This document shows, piece after piece, positions 33,606 to 44,605 of a stretch of DNA of 64,000 nucleotides. The notes beneath the pieces are model-generated. The model searched no databases, was not told the origin of the DNA, and saw only the letters and a list, made by a program, of their open reading frames with translations. Positions within the stretch are counted from its first letter, which is position 1. Each line of letters begins with the position of its first letter. Where the stretch lies: assembly GCF_003590095.1 (NCBI RefSeq), contig NC_039483.1:9052001-9116000 (forward strand), read 5' to 3'. Source of the DNA: Trichoplusia ni. Taxonomy: Eukaryota > Arthropoda > Insecta > Lepidoptera > Noctuidae. Position numbers and translations under genes: made by a program.

Positions 33606-36600
33606 ATAGAGTTTAGAAGTAAGAGTGAATGATGATATGCATAGAATACTTGAGTGTGTTTTCATTGTGATTGTCAGCCGATTGTAAATTTTTAAATTTA
33701 AGATGTTGCGGCACTTCTTTTCTAAAGCAAAAGTTACGGGGACGAATTTGAAATGCCGCCAATTTCAATGTCAAAATGATCGTGAGTGTATACTATTGCC
33801 GTTTCTAAACATGGGCCTAGACACGTACTTTTTAAAACCTGTCACTACAAAATATATACGCAGAGTACTTAATAAAACCCACACCACAAGCCAAACCGCA
33901 ATTTAAACAAACCGCTCACAAAATCATCACGTACGCTTTCCGAGAGCACTTTATAGAAACGTCAACGCACGTAATACATGCGTCAAGCGCCTGTCATCTG
34001 TCATAAGCTAAAATAATGTCACGTCTTACAAAGTTGGTCTGTGCGTATTGCCAACCCCGGTCACGACGGCGTAAAGTAAAGGCCGCGCGAAATATCACAG
34101 ATAAACAAACGCCTTGATTTGTTCCTGCTGATGCCGTGACAAATAACAAGATTGATGCTAAAGGAAGCTTTGATGTTATCAAATTAGGTATGTTTTCCTT
34201 ATATTTTTGTTGAATCAAGGCGTTTGGATTTAGTTTTTTTGTTGGGGTTACTTGAGGCTTAAGTGTGTGTGCTATATTACGTGTGCGATATTCTGTGTAG
34301 TGTTTGATTATTTTGAGTTAATATATTTTGTGATTTTGCGCAGGCCAGTCACATTTTTAATAGTATTTTTTGTGGGTGGGATTCAACAACTAAAAAAATA
34401 ATTATTCTTTCAACAAATTTTGATCAGAATTTGGTATGGAAAACACAATTTATTTTGCTGACCACGATGCGATTATTTCGATGCGCCACTTTTCTTAAAG
34501 ATATTTAATCACTTCCTTGTATTAAAAGTAGCAGTATTAACGCCAAGTTTAAGTAATATTGAAAAGAAAGCCTGAATGCCGAGAAGTTTACTACTTAATG
34601 CATCTTTTTAGACCTAGAATTTGTAGTCGCTGTCCTTCAGTACAAAACACCATAAAGTTAGGATACATTTAACATGTTAATATTATTCATACATATCCAT
34701 TTACTTACACAATATAAGCGCAGCAATATGAACACAGTTCCATTTGATCTACAGAAGGATAACGCTAGACTGTTTACGTAAATGTGACTGACTGACGCCC
34801 GTACTCAAGAACATCTCGCTATCATATCATGCTATCTTTATCACTGACAAGCGGGATGACAAAGACAGATATATCCTAGTGAACTTTTATCATAGTGCTA
34901 GCCTTAAATACGTAAATGGCGTAACAATTCGTGTATTATACTTTGTCGCCTGAATACTTTCAAAACATTTTATTGGGTGGAATAAACTATACATTGTGAA
35001 CGAATTTGCATTTAAATAAAGTTTGTTAAGTACCTACTTAAGTCTTAATGGTGTGACCTATAAGCGAAATTGGATTTATTTATGGTCAACAGTTACTCTT
35101 TTTACTATTTGTGCAGTTGGTGCATTATTTTTAGTAGGTCACGTAATATAAGCAAGGAATTGTGAGATACTTTAAGTGATAAAAGAAAACTTTTTCATAC
35201 ATTCTGTTAAATGAATTTATTTACAAAGAAAATGATAGGATACCTGAATTTCTAATCTTTTTGTAATATCATGTTTTATGCCTTCAACTGACTGTGGGTC
35301 AAAGGACCATCAATTAGTATAATCATAGCAAAAAGTTGAACTTGCATATGCTAGCGATCATAGCAGCACCAAACAACCGTTATATTACAACTGTCTATTT
35401 CAAGAATTTTATATAATCTTGTCTTTATTGTTTATCTCTTTTATTTTGAGTATATACTCTCAAAAGAGCCAAAATTTTGATCCTTATATTCAGAGACATA
35501 CAAATATCTGTGCATGTATGTGTGATTCTGAATGAGTATTGTCTGTAGACAGTCAACTGTGCCACTTACCCTGACTGGACGGGACAATAGCGTTAATGTT
35601 AATGAAATATCGATCGCATCGCAATAGCTGATAGATTGATAGAAATATTGAACAGCAACATGGCTTTGTATCTAGTCACAGGGTATGTGGAATCTAGGTA
35701 TTCTTTATAGTTGGTTTCAAAACGATCGTATTCCTTGTTACTTGCATCTGCGTTTAATTTTTGTTAGCATTTTTTTTATTACGAGTATAGGGAGTCTCGT
35801 CGCGTTGTCACTTCCCGTAACCTACAGGCTGGCATTAAGTTACACAAAGGATTTGCATTGTGGCAATGGCGCTTTCCTCTCGGGCACATTGACAGCCGAC
35901 AGGGTTACAACCGACATCATAAAGGTTTTTTACAACCAAAGATGGTGGTGTTTTGCTGTCAATTATCCAAATTCAAAACGTACATAAAAAACTTTACAAT
36001 AAAATTGAATACAAACAGTTTTCGAACATTAATAATACTATAAGAAACAATGTTTAATCTAATTTAAGTTGAAGACGAAGTCATCACACGGTACGGAAGA
36101 CAAATTGGTATTTGTATAAAATTCGCATAATAACGTCGTCACACGAGTTTTGTGAAAAAAGCGAGTTTCTACATCAATAGCTCGTTACCGGGGTTCAAGA
36201 AATATTAAGTCACGTGAGTTCGTTTCGTTACGCAGCAAGTTAATTCAGTAGGCCAATTTGTTTCATAGCAATTTTTTTAGGCAATTTTTTTTCTTTTTTT
36301 TTGGTGACGTCTACCGCTATAATTTGGACACTTTTGTTAAATTTGGTTTGCAGTATGGCAAAATGTAAAACACAGCTATAGATCATAAAGATAGGATATT
36401 ATTTTTGAACCTCCGGTAAATCCAAAGACGTATATGGATGAGAGTAAGAGTAATAAAATATTTGTAAATGCTTGTCACCAACCCGAAAGCTATGGGTAAA
36501 CATAAGAGTAAGCTATATAACTTCACAAATTATATGATTGATGTCTCAAATTAAGAAATATTATTTTTAAAACCGTGTTATTTTTCGCCTTAGACGAAGT

Positions 36601-37155
36601 ACATCCCAGTATTTATGCTCAACGTTTTCCGGGTCCTCATTGATTCTGTAATGGTAATTGAAATTCCATTTTGACAGTTGGAATCCATTAATCCATTTCA
36701 AGTGTCTTGTGTTGTCCATTCCGAGAGGGATAGCGGAATCATTAGCAATCAATTTGGTTCAGGACAAACAATAATGTGTTTTACTTATATAAATGGAAAC
36801 GTTTTAACGAGGGTAACTGTTTTAGAAGCAGTTTTGGGTGATTTAGGTGGGCGATGTTGTGTAGATTGTAAGGAAAATGAGGAAATTGTGTTTTAGATGT
36901 GATGTGTATAGTACTTATACGTTTTAGCTAAGATTTTGTTCAACCATGTTGAACGCCATCTCTATTTACTTGTTTCTATGTCTGTCTACTTTTTCGTTTT
37001 TTTTTTATTTTTTAAACAGTACAATGAAAAGTATTTTTTTGTATGGGAATGACATTTTCGAACCGTGCATTTAACCATTAGCTATCTAATTTAATGTTTC
37101 TTAGCGCCTGTTTTAGGCCTACTAGAAATAAAATCATTATGATTTCGATTTTAAG
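33606..37155. other. Gene-free sequence with a few open frames
   Basis: No gene supported. Open frames at 33703-33906, 35685-35987 (100 codons, hydrophobic then mixed) and 36567-36752 (minus) have no domain or paired splice sites. A GC-richer patch lies at 35790-35920. An octamer-like ATTTGCAT lies near 35850. Confidence 0.4.
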
Positions 37156-37158
37156 AAT

Positions 37159-37506
37159 ATGTCGTTAAACGAATCCCTTATTGATTACAACCACATCTTA
37201 AGGGAAATATTTGTATATTATAGAATAAATTTAATAAATGACTATTTTCGACGCAATTGTCCCCAAAGTGATCTTCTGTTGGATCGTCTGACATGTCACT
37301 CGTGTGGTGAGGCACGCGTGACTTCAAGCGGGTGTAGAGATGACGCATCACTCACTCCGAGCGATGATAATGCGCTGTGCTATATACCGAGTATGATAAC
37401 ACTTGATTGGCAGTTGTTCTGTTTATTTCTGAATAAACGTGATTACAATCAAAATCTTTTCTATTTTTTGAAATTTTGTAGGATATCTAAAGAAGGGTTG
37501 TTATAA
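37159..37506 (+). CDS. Uncertain 115-codon open frame
   Basis: ATG-started frame. The central part (residues ~35-75) lies in a GC-richer patch (37245-37400) and is Cys/Ser/Asp-rich with a C-x2-C...C arrangement. The two ends are AT-driven and hydrophobic. No family is recognised. The patch also holds ATGACGCATCA (CRE/AP-1-like), so it may be regulatory instead of coding. Confidence 0.12.
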   Translation: MSLNESLIDYNHILREIFVYYRINLINDYFRRNCPQSDLLLDRLTCHSCGEARVTSSGCRDDASLTPSDDNALCYIPSMITLDWQLFCLFLNKRDYNQNLFYFLKFCRISKEGLL

Positions 37507-38553
37507 ACAAAATCTAAAGTTTTGCTCATTAATACGCATGGGAAAGAGTAAGGCAGGAAAATACTTCACCTACATAAATTTAAATCTTTAATCCATTAAA
37601 ATTATGAAATACCAACGTTATTTTATAATCTAGTCTGTTCTGTAAGACTACCAATTTCAGTCCACTTTTCTTGGCAGGCAGAAGCTCCTTGAATCCAGTA
37701 GTTAGTTGCTTACAAGGCATAAATGAGACCGCTTACATAAAGTACCAGGCTCTCACAGAATACAGGAGTCAAGAAGCTTTTTATTCGCTCAGTTAAACGA
37801 GGAACATTTTAACAAGACGAATTGTCGTTATCTTTTCAGGTTTGCTCAAAAATTTCCAGCATTTACCGTACCGTTGTCACTTAAAGGATCCTTACATCGG
37901 CTTTACTTACGTTATGTGTACGCATTATGTAAATATACGCTTTAATATATTCGTACATACTCAATTATGCAGAACCGCGGCAAATGTTATTATACCAAAT
38001 TACACGAGAACATTTCAGTCAGATGTCAAACAATAGAAGGCAAACAATGTGAATACACGGGTGTCGACAGGCGGCGGTACCGAACCATTTTTTTTTGAAG
38101 ATTTCACGAAGCGGCATTTTGAAGTCGTCCACAATTGTATAATTTCCAATAACACATGATGGGATCAATCTGTGTAAATTACAATTAAAGCAAATTATTA
38201 ACCGCGGCTAGCACGTCAATACAAATAACTGTACAATTACACTAATACTTATTTAATATCAATTTAATGTATCCATGTTACAAATTCACTCTTCAAAAAA
38301 CAAAAACGCATCGCTCCCGTACATCTTTACCTCCCGTATGTTACGTCTATACAATCGCACTAATGTAAGATTTGGATCTGTCACCGTGTACCGAGCATTT
38401 TAGCGAAATTATTGTTATTATATTATAGTGCACGGTCGTAATGGTGTGTTTAGTACGGAGGATCTCGGCACTCGCTGTATCGTGCCGGTTTTAGAATTTA
38501 AGATGGATTCCACTCGCGATTGTTCGCGCGGGCTTTACCGAGTTTAAGAGTGT
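37507..38553. other. Gene-free sequence
   Basis: GC-richer words at 38455-38545 (TCTCGGCACTCGC, CGTGCCGG, TTCGCGCGGGC) just before the next open frame may mark a regulatory patch. Otherwise AT-rich and featureless. Confidence 0.4.
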
Positions 38554-38973
38554 TTGTTACTACCTGACGGATCCCATTTGTTCTTATTGCTGTGGGGAAG
38601 TTTTATTGCATTATATTTCCGTGAGATAATAGTTTTAATTTTGAGGTATAACGTTATCGCGTGGTTGGTAACAAAAGAAACATGCTCTAAATACACTGCC
38701 ATTGAAGATTATTTATCATTGACGTGGTTAAAGTATCACTCCACAGTCACCTACTCGAATAACTTTATCAATGCAAACAATGGTAGAAACATCACTGGTG
38801 AAAAGAGAACTTACGGTTACTGTGCGGCAGAGATCGACATATTCAATATGACTTTTTCAACAACTTTACTGTACCGTATAACTTACCCCTTTCTCATTAC
38901 TTATTCCTTTGCCTGCCTCCCTTTCGGATACAATCCCCAGGTGCGTAACAAACTATCCGAAGGCGAGCACTGA
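38554..38973 (+). CDS. Uncertain 139-codon open frame, no ATG start
   Basis: The longest open frame in the window starts at TTG, has two hydrophobic stretches (residues ~8-38 and ~108-125) and a mixed middle with several Asn/Thr sites. No family is recognised and splice sites are not convincing. Its length alone is only mildly unusual for 64 kb searched in six frames. Confidence 0.12.
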   Translation: MLLPDGSHLFLLLWGSFIALYFREIIVLILRYNVIAWLVTKETCSKYTAIEDYLSLTWLKYHSTVTYSNNFINANNGRNITGEKRTYGYCAAEIDIFNMTFSTTLLYRITYPFLITYSFACLPFGYNPQVRNKLSEGEH

Positions 38974-39070
38974 TCACACTTATCAAAGGACGACACACAA
39001 ATAGGCCAAGTTATCTCAATGCCAACGATACACTAAACTTTCGAAAGATTTATGTGTATTTGTGTATGGC

Positions 39071-39356
39071 TAGGGTTGTTCGGGTATGAAATTTCGGATA
39101 CGCATTTGATACGGTACTGTGAAAGTTTTGGGTATAGTTTGAGTTACGTTCTTGGGTAAGACATTATTTCTGGCTATCCGAAACTTTCGGATATCAAATG
39201 CGAATTAGTTCATTAATTTAATTAGCAGTAATTTTTTTACGTCTTGATTATATATCAGATTTTTGATGAAAACTACATATCACTGTCAGTTTCGGATATT
39301 TAATTTTCGGATATCCGAAACTTCGGTTACAATAACCGAGTGTTATAACATCCCTG
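39071..39356. mobile_element. Possible hAT-like MITE rich in TTCGGATATCCGAA
   Basis: Left end TAGGGTTGTT (39071-39080) and right end AACATCCCTG (39347-39356) are imperfect inverted repeats of the CAGGGNTGTT type seen in hAT elements. Inside are repeated TTCGGATA/TATCCGAA words, including an inverted pair around TTCGGATATCCGAAAC near 39306-39322. About 286 bp, no transposase. I could not find an 8-bp target duplication, so the ends may be off or the element decayed. Confidence 0.4.
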
Positions 39357-39395
39357 TTAGCGTTGTACACAATAATTGCTATACTATGATTTGTA

Positions 39396-39433
39396 GGCGG
39401 CACTGCAACGCAGTCCTTACTGCGTTAGCCGCC
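39396..39433. other. GC-rich two-arm hairpin
   Basis: GGCGGC (39396-39401) pairs with GCCGCC (39428-39433), and AACGCAG (39407-39413) pairs with CTGCGTT (39420-39426) inside it, with a 6-nt loop. The stem has one asymmetric internal bulge. It lies 40 bp from the MITE end. Function unknown. Confidence 0.4.
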
Positions 39434-39509
39434 GATTTATGGTTAAACTTGGTAAATGTTATTTGTTGTGTTCAAGGTTGGGAGTCAGCTGCGCCCCGGG
39501 GTGAGTAAG

Positions 39510-40943
39510 TGATCAACGATTAGTGTATAACAATAGTTTTACTTATAACACGCTAATGGCTACGAAGACAGACGAAATTCAACCTTAAAGTCTTGATATA
39601 AAGTCGATCCCCTGGCAAAGAGAATTAAAATTTAACATGACACTAGGAAAAATTATGTAATGTATTTCTAGTTTTACTTGATGACAAAAGTAATTAATTA
39701 TTTTATACTGTCATCTTTTCTTATCTAAAGTAGACTACGTCAGTTTTAGTATTCTGTAATCATATGTATTTGAAAAATCCACGTTTTATTAATATTTATC
39801 ATTTTCCAAAATCCCAAAAATATCACACTAAATCAACCATTACCTAGGTATAATGAAACTTAAGTGTGAATTGTTTGAAATACTTTTTGAACCGCATTAT
39901 TCTGTACGCTACAAAGCCCTTTTACCGCGTCCTAGCATTATGGCTTGTGAAAAACCAGCTGCGTGGTATTTTGCTAAGCTTCCTGGGACCCTAGTACCCA
40001 AACAAATCTTACATAGAATTCGGGCTTAGAATGAAATAAAACAAAATATTGCCTTAATTTTTTGAAAGAGGATGATCAGCTGAGCTGGTTAAAGTTATTT
40101 GAAAGTGTTTAAAATCTGAGAAAAATACTTTTTGACGTATCTGCTTGAATGTTAGGTTTGTTGCATTTACATGTTTTTAATTGGCCTGTATCTTCTCATG
40201 TATGTATACCTTGGTCATTCATATAACTCCTTTAGTCTTTTTGATTTTCTAACTGTTAAAACAGTGCTGATGTTTTTTATAAACTAAGATTTCCAAAAAC
40301 CAGTCAGTAAGCTACCCATAGATACCTAATGAAATAAATAACTTTCAAATCAGAGTCAAACTACTACCTACATATGTACCATTTCTTCCCAAGTACTTGC
40401 AGCTATTACTTTTCTTTATACGCAAAGTAAAAAAAATCACGAACCCAAGTTTAAACAATAAAATAGTAAGTTAAAAGATTAAAATCGTGCTCAGCGACGG
40501 CTCGTTAATCTCAGTTTAGTATCTCAGCTACACATTTTAGTATGTTAGCTCATAATGCCCGTGCATTTTACATTTCCTTACGCCGTACATTTTGAGTATT
40601 TAAATTTCCTTTATTGTGTAAAGTTATGATTTAGTTTTAAAATGTATGCTCTGCTTTTTATCTCGCGTTTCATTTTCTAAATGGTGTTCTAAAGTGAGTT
40701 ATTTTAAATAGACTTGGACGTTTGTTTGAGTACTTAGTTTTAATTTGACCTCTTTTGTTTACTACTAATGAAAAGTGCTTGGTTTACTTTTTTACTGTGA
40801 ATTTCCCCTACCTTTAGGACATGTCATGTTATCATCGCTCAGTTAATCTTATATATTTCATGTGTAGAGCGTTTATTTACATTTTATCAGTACTGCATTC
40901 ATCTACGTAGCATACTATGACATTTCTTAATCAATTCAGCTAA
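39510..40943. other. Gene-free AT-rich sequence
   Basis: Nothing recognised. Confidence 0.5.
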
Positions 40944-41020
40944 GTGAGATCTACTGATGGACGTAAGCCTGCCCTCAAATTGCACCGCAACACCCGGTCC
41001 TCCGCTTTCAGCATCCAGTC
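40944..41020 (+). repeat. CTGATGGACGTAAGCCTGCC repeat fragment
   Basis: ATCTACTGATGGACGTAAGC, CACCGCAACACCCGGTCC and CTTTCAGCATCCAGTCCAG follow the block order of a common lepidopteran LINE-associated repeat related to the fragment at 29432-29524. Confidence 0.5.
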
Positions 41021-42058
41021 CAGACAAAAAGAACTTCAAATACAATGAAAAACACCTAGCTTACTAATACCACCTTTTATTATAAAAACAATTTACTAAA
41101 ACCAGCATCCCTTAACGTTATCAAACAGCACGTATCTTCCAATAAATGTGGGCTATAACGTGTTTTGAGTCGAAATACAAAACTTGAACGACGTCGTACA
41201 TCGCCGGCCTCCCGAGACAATGCACCACTGTCTACAGAGTAAATTGTGCAATATAACTGACAAATACTTGTACTTTATACATTGCTGTTTATGTTACGTA
41301 TGTACGTGGGGTATTGCTTTGGGGAGCCGCAATGTGTATTAAACTCTTGAGTGGCGATAATCTCGTAATGTCGGTCGTGTTAAATTGTCAAGTGTCAGAA
41401 AGTTAATTAAAGTGTCATTGTATGGTGATTTATTACGAAGGTTTTATTTAAAATGAGTTGTTACAGATTCAGCGTAGTTAAGTTGGTGTTCTACTAACAA
41501 TGATGTGGAAGGCAAACGTATGCAGAATTTTACCGATGTTGCTTAATAGGAACAACATATTAGAACGGCGTAACGATAATGATTCATGGTTAAAAGTGTC
41601 AAAACGGGTGTTTGCTAGAAATGAAAGTAACTATTATTTTTATATGGAATAGCCGTTGCCTTTTTTGGTACATAAAATACAGAAGCCTTTTTATTTATCA
41701 TACATAGCAAAATAATTGGCAGATGGACGGCGACGATCTAAACACTTACGTTTTGGGCTGATTGCCTAGCTCTAAATGGCACTATATACGCTGTGGACAT
41801 AGTAGGCTAAACAATAACCAAAAATGTTTCGCTTGACAGGCATAAGTAGTGAAAGAGAAATGTCTTCTATACCCAGCTGAGCGCAATACTGGACTTATTT
41901 GATGATTATTTATATTTTTTTTAATAAAATCAGCATCAAAATAACCATGTGCATCCATTCTTCAAATTTAGCCCCGAAACACTGAAACCCAATTTACTTA
42001 TATACTTAACCTTCGAATAAAACAGTCTTAAGACTTTAATACAAGTAACTTATTAATC
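41021..42058. other. Gene-free sequence
   Basis: A GC-richer patch at 41190-41240 is unassigned. No gene. Confidence 0.45.
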
Positions 42059-42195
42059 ATTGAAATAAAACTATTTTTAAGGATTTTATCGCGGTTTAAT
42101 TTAGATTTTAGTTCCCGACGTTTCGACGCCTTTGCAGGTATCATACGAAAGTAGTTTCATTTCAATGTCTTACATTCGCGTAAACCTAAGACACC
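42059..42195 (+). repeat. Inverted-repeat element, copy 2
   Basis: Same blocks as 28607-28735. Here ATTGAAATAAAACTA (42059-42073) and TAGTTTCATTTCAAT (42152-42166) form a 15-bp inverted repeat with a single mismatch around the conserved TATCGCGGTTTAAT and CCCGACGTTTCGACGCC core. The shared sequence continues past the right arm to CGCGTAAACCTAAG, so the inverted repeat is either an inner stem or one side of a decayed MITE. Confidence 0.6.
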
Positions 42196-42199
42196 AACT

Positions 42200-44050
42200 T
42201 ATTATTCGTTATATATTCCAATTACAAATTCTCTTTTCAGAAATGCAAATACAAATGTATTAAATAGTATTGACACTGGCATGCTAGTACAACGTATGTG
42301 ATCACCAATCACGCGAGGGGAATGCGGCGACCTCAATTGACTTTTGAACTCGAACGATATCCTGTTGTTATGTGTGATCTTAGGAGCGTTTAGGTCTGTT
42401 ATGTGTTCTATGTTGAGTATTTATTGCTATTTTTGTACTATTTGCTGTAGATGTGGGTAATTGGGCTTGCAATTGAAAAAGAAAATAAAATAATTCGAGT
42501 CAAAAATGTGGTATTTATGAGTATATAATTATGACAGGCTTAGCTTGTTGCTCAATGAAATTAACTATATTTAAGAAGAGCAGTATTAAGCCGCGGTGAT
42601 GGTTTTTGTTCCGTTATTTAAAAAGCTTTATAAAAAAATATGTTACACTAAGAATTAAAAATATTAATAAGTATACATGATATATAATAGCGAAAAATTT
42701 ATATAATCTGTTGTGTTTCACTTCATGTCCTTCGCATCCCGTAATATATATACATAAGTATAAATACATGTTTTTTTTTGTTGACAATGCAAAACTCATT
42801 AAATTTTCGGTAGTTTGAAAAGATACTGAACTCGAAAGCTCAGTCAATCGTCTCTCTATCACCACTAGACAGTCGTCCACAATCTAATGAGGTGTGAAAC
42901 GAATAAACGTAATATCAAGTTTATTAGACAATATATTAATAATTTGATTAAATTTTACGTCCACAATAACTTCAATATAAACGTTTAGTCATATTTCATA
43001 AATTAATTTCTCAGAGAAAGCACTTATGTTTCAATTCTAATAACTGCCTCGAGAGAACGTTAGTTTATAGGAAACGCCGTGTTTCAAATAATTACTGCAA
43101 CACTTAATTAAACTGAAAGCTATAATTTGATACAATAATTTTATTCTCAGTACTATTCTGTAATAACCTAGATCTTGGAAAAGTGTACCTATATTATAAT
43201 TATTTATTAAAGAAAATGTAATATGGAATGCAAGAAGGACTTCTTTGCATTTTGTTTATTGAATATAAAACTGGCCTATTCGCAGCTCATTTGGGTTATT
43301 TATAGAAAACATTCCTGACTATCAAACAATGTTAAAAAAAATCGGATTCAATAATAATGTTTATTAAGGTTCAAATTTCGACTTTCCAATCTTATTTTCT
43401 AACTACCACTTATTCATATACTTAAAAATGTGTTGTATGAAAAAACTAATTAAAGCTACTTGACCGTCATCATTCTTAGAAATTTTAATATAAATATCTA
43501 TTCGCTAATACTTCTTATTAGATACGCGTTATTTTGTATTGGAGGGCCTTTGGAAGTCTCAAATACGTTGTGACACAGGTCCAACACGCGCCGGCCTTGC
43601 CGTGAATTCTACTATTAAAAGGCATTCGCCCATACTCTATTATGGAACAGATGAGCAACCTACAGTAATAATAAAAAAATACCTTTAAAAGAAGGATATA
43701 ACAATATGATAAGATACGACTCTTTTGTTCTTAAATTTGTATATTTTTTTTTTTGTAATATTCTAGAATTATATCTTAAACATGTTATACAGAAACAGTA
43801 GTCATAGAAAAAAACAAATTGAATTTTACCCGGCGGTAAAATAAACAAAAAAGCAATGCAGATTCTGTGTTCCCATTCGTAAATATTAAACGAAATTAAA
43901 TTTCACATTAAAGCATAGTCGTTAATTTTACCTGATTAGCCGTCGTATCTATATTGTATTCCTTATTTGATCCGATTGTGTGTTTGAGAGAACCGCATTT
44001 AAATAATTTTTACCCTCGTAAATAAATTCCATTTCCATTCATTAAAAAAA
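42200..44050. other. Gene-free sequence (candidate intron on the minus strand)
   Basis: No exon found. The minus-strand 88-codon frame at 42614-42880 starts with a mixed, coding-like ~37 residues and then becomes AT-driven; unassigned. If the exon at 44344-44392 is real, this stretch is its first intron. A GC-richer patch lies at 43555-43605. Confidence 0.4.
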
Positions 44051-44343
44051 ATGCATGGTTATTAATATCACAAGCAAACCCGTTTCAAATTCAATTAATA
44101 GCAGCTTTACTGAAACAAATCAAGTATTCGTCACTCGAACAATTTATATTTGTTCAATTCGACTGCTACACAATGCAGTCCGTCAAACTCAGAGAAACAC
44201 AAGCAAGACAAACATGGAAACCATAATTTATAAGCCGACCAGTTCCTCCTTTGTTCCAACCGTCAAACTGCCAATCTATGCAATAAGCTAACCGCGCAGA
44301 AACTAAATTATTAACTCGTACTGACCCATTTTTGCAGGGTTAC

Positions 44344-44392
44344 CGGCAGCCGTGTAGAAAAGACAAACCAACAGCATCAAAGTCCACTCCAT
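44344..44392 (-). CDS. First coding exon with signal peptide (partial gene)
   Basis: On the minus strand an ATG in good context (AAAATGG) starts a short frame encoding MEWTLMLLVCLFYTAA. This has a short polar start, a hydrophobic core of about ten residues and a small-residue AxA-like end, as in a secretory signal peptide. The frame then meets GCCG|GTAACC, a plausible splice donor after the first base of codon 17 (phase 1). If unspliced it stops after 13 more codons. Phase-1 junctions right after a signal peptide are common in genes for extracellular modular proteins. No later exon was identified in the window, so the family is unknown. This is the best host-gene candidate here. Confidence 0.5.
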
Positions 44393-44605
44393 TTTAGCAC
44401 AATTCAAGTCACAACACTTCATACGAAATAAGATTTTTTTTTACCACGAATGTACTTTTTGTATCACATTTTTGTCCCGAAGCACTTTTTCATCGGTATC
44501 GTAGCACGTGCTACGTCGTAGCGCGTCGTGTCGTAGAGGCGTCCGCTCCGCGCTACGGCGCCCAGACAACTAAAGCAAGCTTCGGCCACGCTTACCAGTC
44601 GGCTG
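44393..44605 (-). promoter_or_regulatory. GC-rich leader or promoter of the signal-peptide exon
   Basis: Directly upstream (minus strand) of the ATG at 44392 is an AT-rich ~85 bp, preceded by a GC-rich 44500-44590 stretch that stands out sharply from the flanks. It holds a perfect 16-bp palindrome CGTAGCACGTGCTACG with an E-box at 44500-44515, and a donor-like CTGGTAAGC near 44599. Whether it is core promoter, 5' UTR or includes a noncoding exon cannot be decided from sequence alone. No TATA box is seen. Confidence 0.4.

Noticed and set aside
35685..35987. 100-codon frame with hydrophobic start as a signal-peptide gene
   Set aside because: The hydrophobic part lies about 25 residues in and is made of T-rich codons; no donor or acceptor pair or conserved domain is visible.
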